Assembly: GCF_022458985.1 (NCBI RefSeq)
Contig: NC_061790.1
Coordinates: forward strand, 14,302,397-14,366,396
Direction of reading: 5' to 3'
Source: Mugil cephalus
Taxonomy: Eukaryota; Chordata; Actinopteri; Mugiliformes; Mugilidae
Length of the DNA: 64,000 bases
Positions 22,236-33,700 of this stretch are shown piece by piece. Each line of letters opens with the position of its first letter. Position 1 is the stretch's first letter. Made by a program: the position numbers and the translations under genes. The notes under the pieces were generated by a model. That model made no database searches. It was not told the DNA's origin and was given only the letters and a program-made list of their open reading frames with translations.

Positions 22236-23140
22236 TTACAGTTTTTTTACAACCGCTATGACCCGTTGTTCAATACGCTTTTTCAAAACTCTTCACACAG
22301 TTCCCACAACATCAGCCTGTGTGGGCTATACAATTAACACAATTCTTCTTCTTTTGACACAAAACACACACATTTTTAACACATTAAAAAATTGGTTTTA
22401 ACTCCTTTCACACACAAGCTCAATCAAGACCAAAACAGTAGATGTTAACTGGTGAATTTTCAATTGCTTTCACATGGTTTGTCAAAACAGAAAACCTCAT
22501 GTTCAAAACTAATGGATTGAGATTACATCGATCACAGCTGATTGCGGTCTCACCCAGCTCAGGTGCTCAGGTGCTTTTTTCAATCACATCACCAATCACA
22601 TCACCTATATTTACAGTATAGGCGGATCTTGTGAGGGAAAAGAACAAAAGATAAGACAAGGGACAAGGTGGAGGACTTGCAAAAAACAAGTGTACTGAGT
22701 GTTGTACAAAAAAAGGAACAAAACTCATGCCCAACAAATGAAAAATGAAGAACATCGTCACAAACGTTAAGGTACATGTATGGTCAATACAATAATCTGT
22801 TGATTGTAAAAGGAAAAAAAGTTGATTTGCATGCAAAGTGATTCAGTTTGTGTTATTCCATCAGTTGTCAGTTTTTTTATGACACTGTGCTGTGACTGAC
22901 TAAATGCTTCTGTTGGAAGACAACGTGTGTTGGTGCTTTGGTGGATTTGGTGAACTGTGTTAGTGTATTATTGTCTTTTGGAAGTGTGTGTCTGTCTTTA
23001 GTTACACTGCGTGATTTTTAGCATGAAATTAACTGTTTAGGGAATTGTGTGTTTCAGGCGTGACGTGTGTTAACAGTTTTGAAAAAGTGTTTAAGGTTCT
23101 GACAAATGGGTCATAGCGGTTGTGAAAAAAAAAACTGCAA
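22236..23140. mobile_element. MITE with long terminal inverted repeats
   Basis: The left end (22237-22300) reads CAGTTTTTTTACAACCGC then TATGACCC and, after a divergent stretch, CTTTTTCAAAACT. The right end (about 23078-23138) is its inverse, with GGGTCATAGCGGTTGTG and a run of A before CTG. The arms share about 50 positions. There is no transposase frame in the 0.9 kb between. Arm sequence and length suggest a non-autonomous cut-and-paste element; the superfamily is not assigned. A TA duplication is not clear. Confidence 0.75.
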
Positions 23141-23634
23141 CGTGCCAAGTAATTTTATTCAAATTTAATTAATTGTTATCTTAAAATAATTAGAATATAC
23201 CTCAGAATACTTATTTACTTGCCTCAAAATATTGAGAAACTGCTCAAACTTATGACTCAGCATTTGAAAATAATGAGAACATCTTAAAACAAACAGCATG
23301 AGAAAATAATAGCAAAGCTTAAAATAAGTAGCTAGTGCATCCAAATAATAAGAGCTATTCTCAAAGTATTAGTATGTCATACAGTATAAGAAGGATAAAT
23401 ACTGATGAAAAGGTAAGATAAAAATCTCAAAATAAGAGAAACTTTCACAAATAGTGAAGGAATTGATGAAAGATACTAAGTCAGTATTTTTTCACTCTTG
23501 TTTTTCCCCACGAGAAAATGACAATAGCGTCCCAGGCTCTGGTGAATATGACTCACGCTACCTGGAAAAGGAAACTCTGACAGTAATTTACCTTGAATTC
23601 TGAGAACGCTATTTCTACTTCCTAATGATTCTTG
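23141..23634. other. AT-rich intergenic stretch
   Basis: AT-rich sequence with no coding or repeat signature I can name. Confidence 0.4.
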
Positions 23635-23767
<133 letters not shown>

Positions 23768-24811
23768 GATCTAGATCTAATCCTTCTGCAATTCTGGTGA
23801 TTTTGCTCCAGTCTCAGGGAACATTTATTTCCCAATTATGCACTGATGGAGAAATGTGTACACACAAAACAAAACTGCAAATGGATGAATGAGCATAACC
23901 AGGTTGTAGCTGGTAAAAGTGATTTGTAATGAGAGCACTGCTGAGTGCTGAGAAATAGCCTGAAATATTCATTACTTTGTGTGTCCTTTAAGGATTGCTT
24001 AACTGTCTTATGTAATTTCTTACATAAGACAGTTTCTTACATAAGTCTTACATAAGTCTCTTCACTCATCATGATTTCTCTCAATTAATCAGTTAATTTC
24101 ACTCTTTCAAGTCCTTACAAGACTCTCTCTTTCTTTCTTGCATTCTCGATCCACTTCTCCACCAGGGATGGTATCTGGGTTGTACATTCACTCTTGCATA
24201 CATACCGGGGCTTATACATTCTCTCGAGTTAGCTCTGTCCATTCGGAGAAGAGATTTTGCGCATTTTCCCAGGTCAACATGATAACTGTCACACACTCCA
24301 AGACCTGCCAGAGCCTCTTCACTGCGCGGCCCCACTGGTGTTCATTAACAAAGCCGGCCTGCTTACAGGAGCGAGCTCGTCCTAAAACGAAAACTCTCAT
24401 CGTGCTCATTAGTGCTCTGCACTGTCTGCCTCTAAACATAAGAAACTCTGTAATACCCAATTCATCAAGCAGACTTTAGAAAGTGCTGCTTTGTTTCTAC
24501 AGTTCATGGGCTTAAAGGCATATTACATGTGAGAGATGAGATACTGCATTGGTAAGGTTTATACAGTTGTAACAACATAGTGTTGATTTGCTGTACTTCA
24601 GAGTGCAATGTTCTCTATTTGACCACTAGAGGGTGGTACAGACTAAACGTTGGTTTAGATTTAGGAGATTCACACAAACTAATCTGGAAATCAAAACTTT
24701 GTTCATGGAATTATCACCAAGACTTAATCTTTTAAAGGGGGTCCTAGGTATAAGCCTGCTTGAATATATATATTTTTTTATTATTATTCATAATCTCCCA
24801 GCAAACAGGCT
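23768..24811. other. Intergenic stretch with a perfect hairpin
   Basis: No gene is recognised. AACTGTCTTATGTAA (24001-24015) pairs perfectly with 24020-24034 across a 4-nt loop, followed by further short TCTTACATAAG repeats. Confidence 0.5.
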
Positions 24812-25041
24812 TACAATCACTCAGCCACAACATTATGACCACAGACAGGAGAATTGAATAGCATTGATCATCTTGTGACAATTAAACGTTATGCCGATAA
24901 AACTTTTGGACGTGGCATTCGTGTGGATGTTACTTAGACATGTACCACCCACCTAGACCAGACCAGGGACAACAACCCCATACCAATGACACTACTTGAT
25001 AGCAGCCGCCATCCCCAGCAGGATGGAGCCGGACACAGACA

Positions 25042-25108
<67 letters not shown>

Positions 25109-25344
25109 AAACTTCCAACTTCAAAAACAAGAACACCCTCCAAATTCACTCGATCCACAGAGCCCCCTCCCCTCCACCCATAGGACCCAAAGGCCCCCAC
25201 TAGAAAAGCTCTGTTACCAGACACCAGAGAACACTCTGAGAAGTCCATGTTCTTTCTCTAATGAGTCACAACAGTTCTGGATGTACGAGGGACAACTACG
25301 TAATATTAGGACGGTGGTCATAATGTTAAGCCTAATTGGTGTAT
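24812..25344 (+). mobile_element. Degraded Tc1/mariner-type element
   Basis: The ends are inverted: CACAACATTATGACCAC near 24826 and GTGGTCATAATGTTAAGCC near 25313. Inside, GTGGATGTTACTTAGACATG followed by TACCACCCACCTA resembles transposase coding sequence of a widespread fish Tc1-like family, but only 0.53 kb of about 1.3 kb remains, split by an (AC)n run. It is non-functional. Confidence 0.8.
25043..25106. repeat. (AC)n microsatellite
   Basis: About 32 AC units lie within the Tc1/mariner remnant. Confidence 0.98.
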
Positions 25345-25529
25345 AAAAAATACCCAAACAAATATCCAATATCAGAAGCTATTCAGTCTCCAGTGCACTA
25401 TGTTGCAACAACAACCATCCTGTCTGTGATCCTGGGAGCACACTGGAGCCAGAAAGGCCACATCACCCGATCCCTCCCAGTACCAGACAGCCAAATACTG
25501 TATTGTAAAGTGATCTTTTCGCTCTTGAC

Positions 25530-25719
25530 CCGGGAACGTTAACATTTACGTCCTGTTACGCAACAGGACGCTTTCGAAGAAGCGGATTCCCCCGACCCAC
25601 GGCTGCTGTGTTTTGTAAACAGGTCTGCGTTTGTGAGTTGTTTCGTTCTGTTTTCGATCCGCAGTCAAGGATGCGGCGTCCATGACGTCATTGTCCAAAA
25701 CCCCCCTCTCCCGTTTGAC
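25530..25719 (+). promoter_or_regulatory. Probable gpcpd1 promoter
   Basis: It lies directly upstream of the noncoding first exon. A full palindromic cAMP-response element TGACGTCA is at 25683-25690. A short inverted repeat GTCCTGTT-ACGC-AACAGGAC lies near 25550-25569 and includes a C/EBP-like TTACGCAAC. There is no TATA box. In the duplicated copy this whole stretch is replaced by the ERV-1 LTR. Confidence 0.55.
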
Positions 25720-25793
25720 ACCGGACAACTCGATCCTCGTCTCCAAAAGAAGTTTTCAACGAAAATGGGCAAGTTTATGAGACGCCGCTAACG
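25720..25793 (+). other. gpcpd1: gpcpd1 noncoding first exon with an 8-codon upstream ORF
   Basis: The exon ends at the donor ACG|GTATGT. It contains ATG (25765) to TAA (25791), encoding MGKFMRRR, two bases before the splice donor. The same frame is kept in the duplicate at 1734-1760. The 5' end is not defined by the sequence. That it splices to the coding exon at 27746 is inferred from position; another promoter nearer 27.3 kb is possible. Confidence 0.55.
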
Positions 25794-27782
25794 GTATGTT
25801 CTTGCTCTTTGTCACCTCGTTGTGTATGTATGTTATGTCAATGCCTTCCACTGCGGCTATTTTTCTCTTTGCTAAATTTGTCAGCTGTAGCCAACACAAG
25901 CGCATCAGCTGGTGCCGCATTATACACAGCTCGTAAATTCCTACACACTACATGCATCGTGATTAATGCTTCAATATTTCCCTTTCATTTTTCATTATTT
26001 TGTAATCCTAGCTTTATTTATTATACATTCTGGTCATAAATTATTCAAAGTGTTTCACTTTTTTTGTATCAGACATCCATGTGGAAATGTCTTAACACCG
26101 CAAAGGATTTGGAGCGAGAGAGGTCTTAAATTACGATAGCTAAAAATATGGCAAATGTTTTTACGATTTAAAAAATATGCGATTTTACTTTTACTAATTT
26201 TAGTAGGTCGTCCATGTGCTCTTAGCATGTAATTATTGAATTTCTGACGGTACATGAATGCAGCATATTTGACATCCCGCAAATCCGGTGCAGGGCGGTA
26301 TGAGCCAGCTTCGTCAAGTAGAAAGCGGAAGTCAGAACCAATGGTCAGAACACAACAGGAAAGATGGAAACGATGCTTTCAAAATAAAGGATCTAGAGAT
26401 TGAATTTTTTTTAAAGAGAATATTGGTTAGTCGATGAAACTGTGTTCCTAGGATGTGTCTTATGCAAATGTGGTGCGAAACATCTTTTTATTCATGGTAT
26501 TAAAAGAATCAGTCTAAAATAGCAGAACCAGCTTGAAACAGAGAATATGAGCGTCCCACATCTAACGTCCCTTGCGCCCCACATTGGTAGTTGTTTGGTT
26601 CTGTTTTAACCTGAAAAGATTAGCAAAAATGCCTTGGATTGGACTATAAGGAACATTTGTTTTGTTTATGTTAATCACATTTTTGCAGCGCAAACACCCT
26701 TTACTGTAATAGTGTAAATTAAAGGTCTGTTTTTAATGATCCGCATGCCTGTGTAATCCTACATATAGAGAGAATTTCAATCCATTATTCCATGCTCTGG
26801 GTTCTTTAAATTATTTATCTTAGAAGTCTAATACCATCTACTGTATAAATTACAGTATCAAAAACAGCTCACTGGAGGGTCTTATCTGTGTTCAGCATGA
26901 ATTTGCAAAGACTGCAGTTTTTCATTGAAAATACTTGCTATTTCTAATTTGTCCACTATTTTAGAATGACAATTGGACAGAATACAGCACTGAGACCCAG
27001 GACTAAACAGCAGTTTAAATTTCACTCAGAAATTTCATTTGTTTTCAAGAATAGTTTATTAAATGTAGACATTCTCCTAATCTAATTGTTCTTCTTTTCA
27101 ATAAAACAAATCTTAAGTTGTTGTTACTTAGAGGCTATTATTCTGTTATGTTAGTGCGCTGTATGTTGGCCCCAAACTAAAATGAGTTCGACAGCCCCCG
27201 TATAAATTCTGTCAATAAATGTTTTATTGTGAAATGACAAAGCGGAAGTTCTTTTCGTTGGGTGGGTCGACGCACGTGCAGCAGGATGTTTTGCTAGATT
27301 CGCCAGCAGCGAGCAGCGCTTTGTCGTTGTTCTGGTCTGCCACGTTTAGGCGCCTATTTCACGGGACTTTGACGTCCGTCGAGTTTGTTTTCTTTCCACA
27401 TTCCACTAGGACTTGTATTCGTAGATGTTTTGCGGTTTTTTATTCTTCTTAAGGTCAAGCTTAAATATCGATTCGTCGCTTGATTGACTGGGAAACCATG
27501 GCTGTTGCTGGACGGGGCGGTCGGTTGATTGGGTTTTCTCTCGTACAGATGCCTCGCAACCGGATAGTCGCACCGGTTTTATTGTGACTTTTCCAACCCC
27601 GAGGGTGCCAAGAGCCATAACGCTGCCAAATTAAAGGTAGCTGTTAGTATTGTGTTTTTATATTTAGTAATTTTTACGCATTTTACGGAATGTGCCGGAC
27701 TGTTTCTCGGTTTCTGTAGCCCACCTTTGTGCTCGTGTCTTTCAGCTTGATTCTGCTGCCAATCTCTGTACCTGTGTCAACC

Positions 27783-30700
27783 ATGGAGACCACTCAGGTG
27801 ACCTTAACTGTCAGGGGACAAACATCTCCAGGTATGTCTGAACCTAAACTTGACTTTATGCCAAATACAAACACTTGCTGGCCTTCAGCCTCCATATTCA
27901 GTGGTTACATTTGTAGTAGTAGCATTTTATAGTAGCAAAGTGTTTGCATTTTCACTTGATCAGGTGTCTTAGATCAAGTGCCAAATAATTAGGTACACTA
28001 GTGAAAATGCATCCCCCTTAATAATCCTTCAAATTTTCAGTTTATGTTGGAGACGGTGTCAGAAAGGAGACAGTTCGATTTGTCATCTTGGAATGTGTAG
28101 TTTGGTCCTGTTAAACTAATGCTTCTGTTATTTAACTTATCACACTGACCTTAATGTGGTGGTCAAAATGATCAACTGTACATAAATTCAAATCCACCAC
28201 AAACCACAGTCTCCAAAATAATAGCACGGTTGAACCAGCAGCTCTTCACAAAGCTAAGATTTAATGCAGGACTGTTGCATTATAACACGTCCCCTTATAT
28301 TCCCTTTATTTTCATTACACGATTCATACCATATAATTCATGTGAACAGCAGTGCCCGAGGACCTGAATTGGCAGCTTAATACATAAAGAAATAAAGAAA
28401 TAAAACACATCTAGAATACATGCATACCCACGCAGACCAAGCCTGCACAATAAAAGTGTCAGATGTATTGCACAGGATGAAGTAATATGCCACAGGTTAA
28501 ATAATATTGCACAGACTGAGATAATATTGCACAGGTTGAGATAATACCTTAGTCTTGATAATGTACAGTACAGGAGAGTCTATAAAGTGATAGAGGTCAT
28601 CGGCAAGATGGCTGGATGTAAAAAGGTCTTGGACCTTTATCTCTTTCAACTGTGTACCTAATGAGCTTGCAGATGAGTTTTTTTCTTTACATGAACAATT
28701 TTGTTAAGGCACGTGTTTGCAACCCCCTTTATATTAAAGCATGTTCCAAGTTAAAGTCGAAGTCAAAGTTTCAGCCAGTGTTCTTGTCTTTTCATTGGGT
28801 AAAAAGCTCGTTTGTGCGTCCGCAGGGGAGGTGATTGCAGTTGTCGGCAGCTGCGAAGCCCTGGGAAGCTGGAGTCATCAAAAAGCTGTGACCTTAAATC
28901 CTCTTGGTGACGATGCGTACGTTAAACGATTAAATCATATGAACCCTGCTGAAATTCAATACACTCAATACTTTCTGATAAAATAATAATCTTCTGTTTT
29001 AATAATAGATCCACGTGGACCACCACCGTCACTGTACCTCAAGGTGTTGTTTCCACGTATCGCTATTTCAAAGGCTTCTTTCTGGAGTCGAAGGTGAGTC
29101 TCTTTTCTGTACAAGAATGCACTTAAGCCATTGTCGTTCATTGTCTGTTGTTCAGAAGAATGTTGTTAGTCCAGATAACTGGTGCGTGTACTTTTGCAGC
29201 TCTGGGAGAAGGAGAAACAAGTTTTGTCTGTTTTTGTTTTGTTAGCTTAAAGTCGCCATTAACTGAAACTGTGTGGGACTGTATCGGAAAACATTCTGAA
29301 GTTCTTTGCACTCCTTATCTTTACATCTAAAGTTATGCCCTTTGGAAAAGATTTAGGTCGGTGTTGTGGTATATCCAGCCACAGGAATACTATCCAGCTG
29401 GTCTGCTCTAATCTAGCACGTGAGCCTTTGGTGAGCCTTTGCTCACCCTCCCTGTATGTATGGAGGTCATACAGTACACGCATTCCAGCATAGCAGGGAT
29501 CACATTTCCAAGAATATAGAATCAGAGTATAGACATGGCTGATATCTAGTGAAAAACAACATGAACGTGTTGCTGTATGTAGCAGAAAACAACATGAATG
29601 TGTGGCTACAGGTTGTGGTGGCTTTGCCCTAACACAGACGGGGTGCCATTTTTTTCTCAAGGGTGGAGCTCACTTTGTGCAGACCTGATATCTTTGTGTT
29701 TGTATATGGTGTTCTTCGTGTGCCTTGCGAACGGAAACTTGATGATGTTTAACTTTTTACAGCTGATGCAGTTCCCCTTTTCTTCTTGATGACATTTGCA
29801 CATTTGAATCATACTCTTTTTCTTTCATTTTCTTTCCTTTTTGTTTCGCAGCTAAATAAACGTGACGTACACCCAACCAATTTTTTTAATAGTTGGTTCC
29901 AGTTCTGGGTAGTCTTACACCAGTTCCACCCTGGTGTAATTGAAATATGTTGAATGTTATTGCTTTAGTTGACGCCACTATTACGCGGATGTGGAAACGT
30001 AAGCTTAACATGTAACCAAAGAAATGATTCCAAACTTCTTTTCTCCTCATTAACAAATCCACTTTTCAGATTCCATCCCATGGTGGCTGACTGCCCTACC
30101 TGGGGATTGGTGACTATACCAGCTCTAATTCCTTTCTCGCCGTTTGGTCCAAAGGCGGCTTTGCGACTAGACTGGAAAGTAGCACAATGTATCTGATCTG
30201 AAAACCCTAACATTGTACCCAACATTGGAATTGCAGGGTGCAGGTGGCCCCTGTCAGGTGATAGTCAATATGTGGGAGACCCATCATCAGCCCCGCACGA
30301 TGAGCCCCACAGGTATAGAACAACAAAAGAACAGTGTATGGGTTGGTTGGGTTTAGTGAAGCATTTCATACTGGACCCCTCTATAGACCCCCCCCAGTTT
30401 TCTGCCCTTGCATTGTAACTTAAAGTTGCCGGTCTCAGTGTAGTTCATTCTAGCTTATCCCAGTGAAGGTTTTGGACAACGTGTAGGACTGCAGTGCTTC
30501 CTTCTTAAAGACTAGCTTCTGTTGCTTCTTGCTTTTATGGCACTGTATGTGTGTTTTGTTATAAAAGCCAGGGAGCGAACTTGTTGGTTGGAATAATCTA
30601 TCGAGGAAACACTGCAGTGCGCTAGATGCCATAATCTGTCATTGTAGATCTCTCTAGTTAATGTACCATTGTTTTAGCCTAAAGCAAACAAAGCCCATTA

Positions 30701-33700
30701 CAAACAAGCTTGATTGTTACAGCCATGTCCACACACTGCTTGATTTTTTTTTTTTTTTTTTTTATCGCGTCCTATCACCCCACCCCTGTTTGTCTATTTT
30801 GCGCTTGTAAATCCTACTAAAACCTTTTCTGCCTCTAAAACAGAAGTGTTTGAGTAGTTTCATATCTAAATTAACCCCAATTCAATGCTCATAATAAGAA
30901 AAAAAACAAAAACAATAAACTCTCTTGTAAGTTGAGGGAAGTGAAATTCAGAGCAAACCAATGATGTCTTAATATTTGACATCTTGGTTCACTAGTCCAA
31001 ACTTACATTTAGGCTTTTCTTACACATTGGACGTGCTCTGGTTTGATCTGACTTCAACTTTTATAATATTAAAGTCCCCCTATCCTGTTTCTAATGCTTG
31101 TTTTTTAAAAATCTTTGCAGCAGCACACCAGACTATTAATGATGGACAATTTGGAATTCACAGTAAGTTGAACAAAAGCATGTTGAAGAAGCACTGTAGA
31201 AGTTATTGACTAAAGACTGTTTTGTACAGCATATTTTTTAAGTTGTGTATTGTAACAAAACAAAGAGTAGCCTCCTCCCTGCTATTGTAGCTGACGCCGG
31301 TTCTGTGGTCAGCATTCCCGAGAGACAAAGTGGATATTCAGCCTCATCACGAGCTTCCTGTCTGTGCCCTCCATTTCTATAGATGGGGTGAACTGTGTTG
31401 ACTCCGGGTGGCTGACCTGCCAGACAGAAATCCGCCTGCGCCTGCACTATTCTAAGACGTGTCCGGTGTCCATCACCAAGAAGAAATTCAAGAAGTCCCG
31501 TTTCAGGTAAGGATGACACGGAGGCCAAATTTAACACCAGCGAGAGAAAGTCCAGCGTGAAAGCGACACAGTGCGGATCATTACAGTCCTGCTGTTACCT
31601 TAGCACCCTGTCACTGGACCGTAACATAAGGACTGCATAAATAATTATAATAGAAGAAGCTAAGAATATAATCTTTGTTGAATATATTTTTCCCCAAATA
31701 TAATGTATGTGTCCTTCAGTGCTGCTTTATCAGGTTTTTACTTTCTATTTGTATCTTTGTTTACAGGATCAAGCTGGCAATAGAGGGCGTAGAGGAAGAG
31801 GAGGATGATGATGATGAGGAACTCAGTCCGCCCACTTGGCCCAAGATGACCACCACTCTGGAAACCAGTATGATCAGCGCCAATGGCTACAAGTCACGCC
31901 ACTCGCAGCCCGAGTGTGGGTACGCTCTGGGTCCCTTCCAGTGGACCGAGTACAGCATCCACACCATGGAGCCAGACAACCTGGAGCTCACTTTTGAGTT
32001 TTTTGAGGTAAAACTGCCTCTGATAACTGTGCACACTTAATCTGATTAATTAGCGCTGCATTAATCCTTTCTACTAATCCTTAATTTTTATTTTTAATTT
32101 TTTTATTTACAGGAGGATCTGAGTGAGCACGTAGTCCAGGGGGACGTCCATCCAGGACATGTGGGCACAGCCTGCCTGCTCTCTTCCTCGTTTTTGGAAA
32201 GTGGCAAAGACATTGGAGTAGCCACACTTCCAATAATGGGACGGAACTTCAGGCAGACCATCGGGAAAGTAAGAGGTGAGAGTTTGTAGGCAGCCTACTG
32301 AGAAATCTGAGTCCCAACATCTGTGTACACTGTGAATATACAAACCCTTTCACCTTGTCATTATTACGTCTGTGAAGGTTCTTACTCGTCCACGTCATTT
32401 TCTATACAAAACATGCTGCCAGCAGTCATTTAGGACCGAAGAAGCTACTTGGATTGATGGCGAAACGTCTTCAAGGAAGTTGGTTTCAACTGTGTATTTT
32501 GTTATCCGTAGTGGATTACTTGGTAATCCGACCCATCCAGGGGTTCCAGTGTGACATGAGCTCGTCGTACACCAAGTACTGGAAGAAAAGAAGCACGCTG
32601 CACGTGGGCCACAGAGGAGCAGGCAGCACACACGCAGCCAAGTGAGTCACCCAGGAAATTTATTCCTGAACATTAAGTTGATAAAATGAAGGCTCATAAA
32701 ATAGGAAAAAAAAACATAACTGTTTCTCATATAACATGGTTATGAATTGATTAATTAGTATTATATCACACACAAATGCATGAACTGAGCCTTAATGCGT
32801 TTTGGATTTTACTTTACAGGCACCACAGAATCAGAGAAAACACAATTGCCTCATTCAAAAGTGCTGCTAGTCATGTAAGTCGACAACACGATGAAAGCGT
32901 GAGTGAAAGCCTCCTTCGCCTCCGTTCCTTGGCGTCTATTTGAATATATTTTGTTTGTCCACTGACAGGGTGCAGCCTACGTAGAGTTTGATGTTCACCT
33001 CTCCAAAGATGCTGTTCCTATCGTATATCATGATCTGACTTGCTGCATATCCACTAAGAAGGTAAATTTGAGCCCGGCTGTAATCAGATCTCCACTATTG
33101 TCAGCTTTCTCTGGATAACAGAGAATGGTAGTGTACTCTGTAGTTTTTTTCATTCAGGTCCGTTCTTGTACTAAGGATTATTTCTGTGACTCAACAGAAA
33201 AATGACAATGCTCTGGAGCTGATTGAGGTGCCAGTGAAAGACCTGACATTTGATCAGCTGCAGCTTTTAAAGGTAAACCTAGTGTTCAGCTCTTCTGTCT
33301 GTATTGTGTCAGTTATAATGTTGTGGCTGATCAGGGTGTGGTTTGAAAAGACAAAAAAAAATGAATGATGCTTCATTTCTCTTCTTTTCTTTTCAAATTT
33401 TGACACAAATGTTACAATAACACATGTAAATGTGACCTCAGTAAACCCAGTTTTGGCCACAAACCACTATTGACACACCACTGTGTGTTTTGTTTAATTG
33501 AACAGCTGGCCCACGTTACTGCCATGAAGGGAAGTGATCACAAAGGTATGCTCCTGTTCTTTGTGTTTTCATCCCTCAACAGTCTGCTAAGACCTTGGAT
33601 CCACTTCTATTGAACATTATGTGTCTCGTTGTTTGAGTAGTTGAGTAGAACATTTGTACAATGTACATGAACAACCATTTTTGTTTCAGATCTGCTGGAA

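Noticed and set aside
26034-26451. 418-bp block present only in the intact gpcpd1 intron, considered as a transposon insertion
   Set aside because: No terminal repeats or target duplication could be read. It may equally be a deletion from the duplicate copy.
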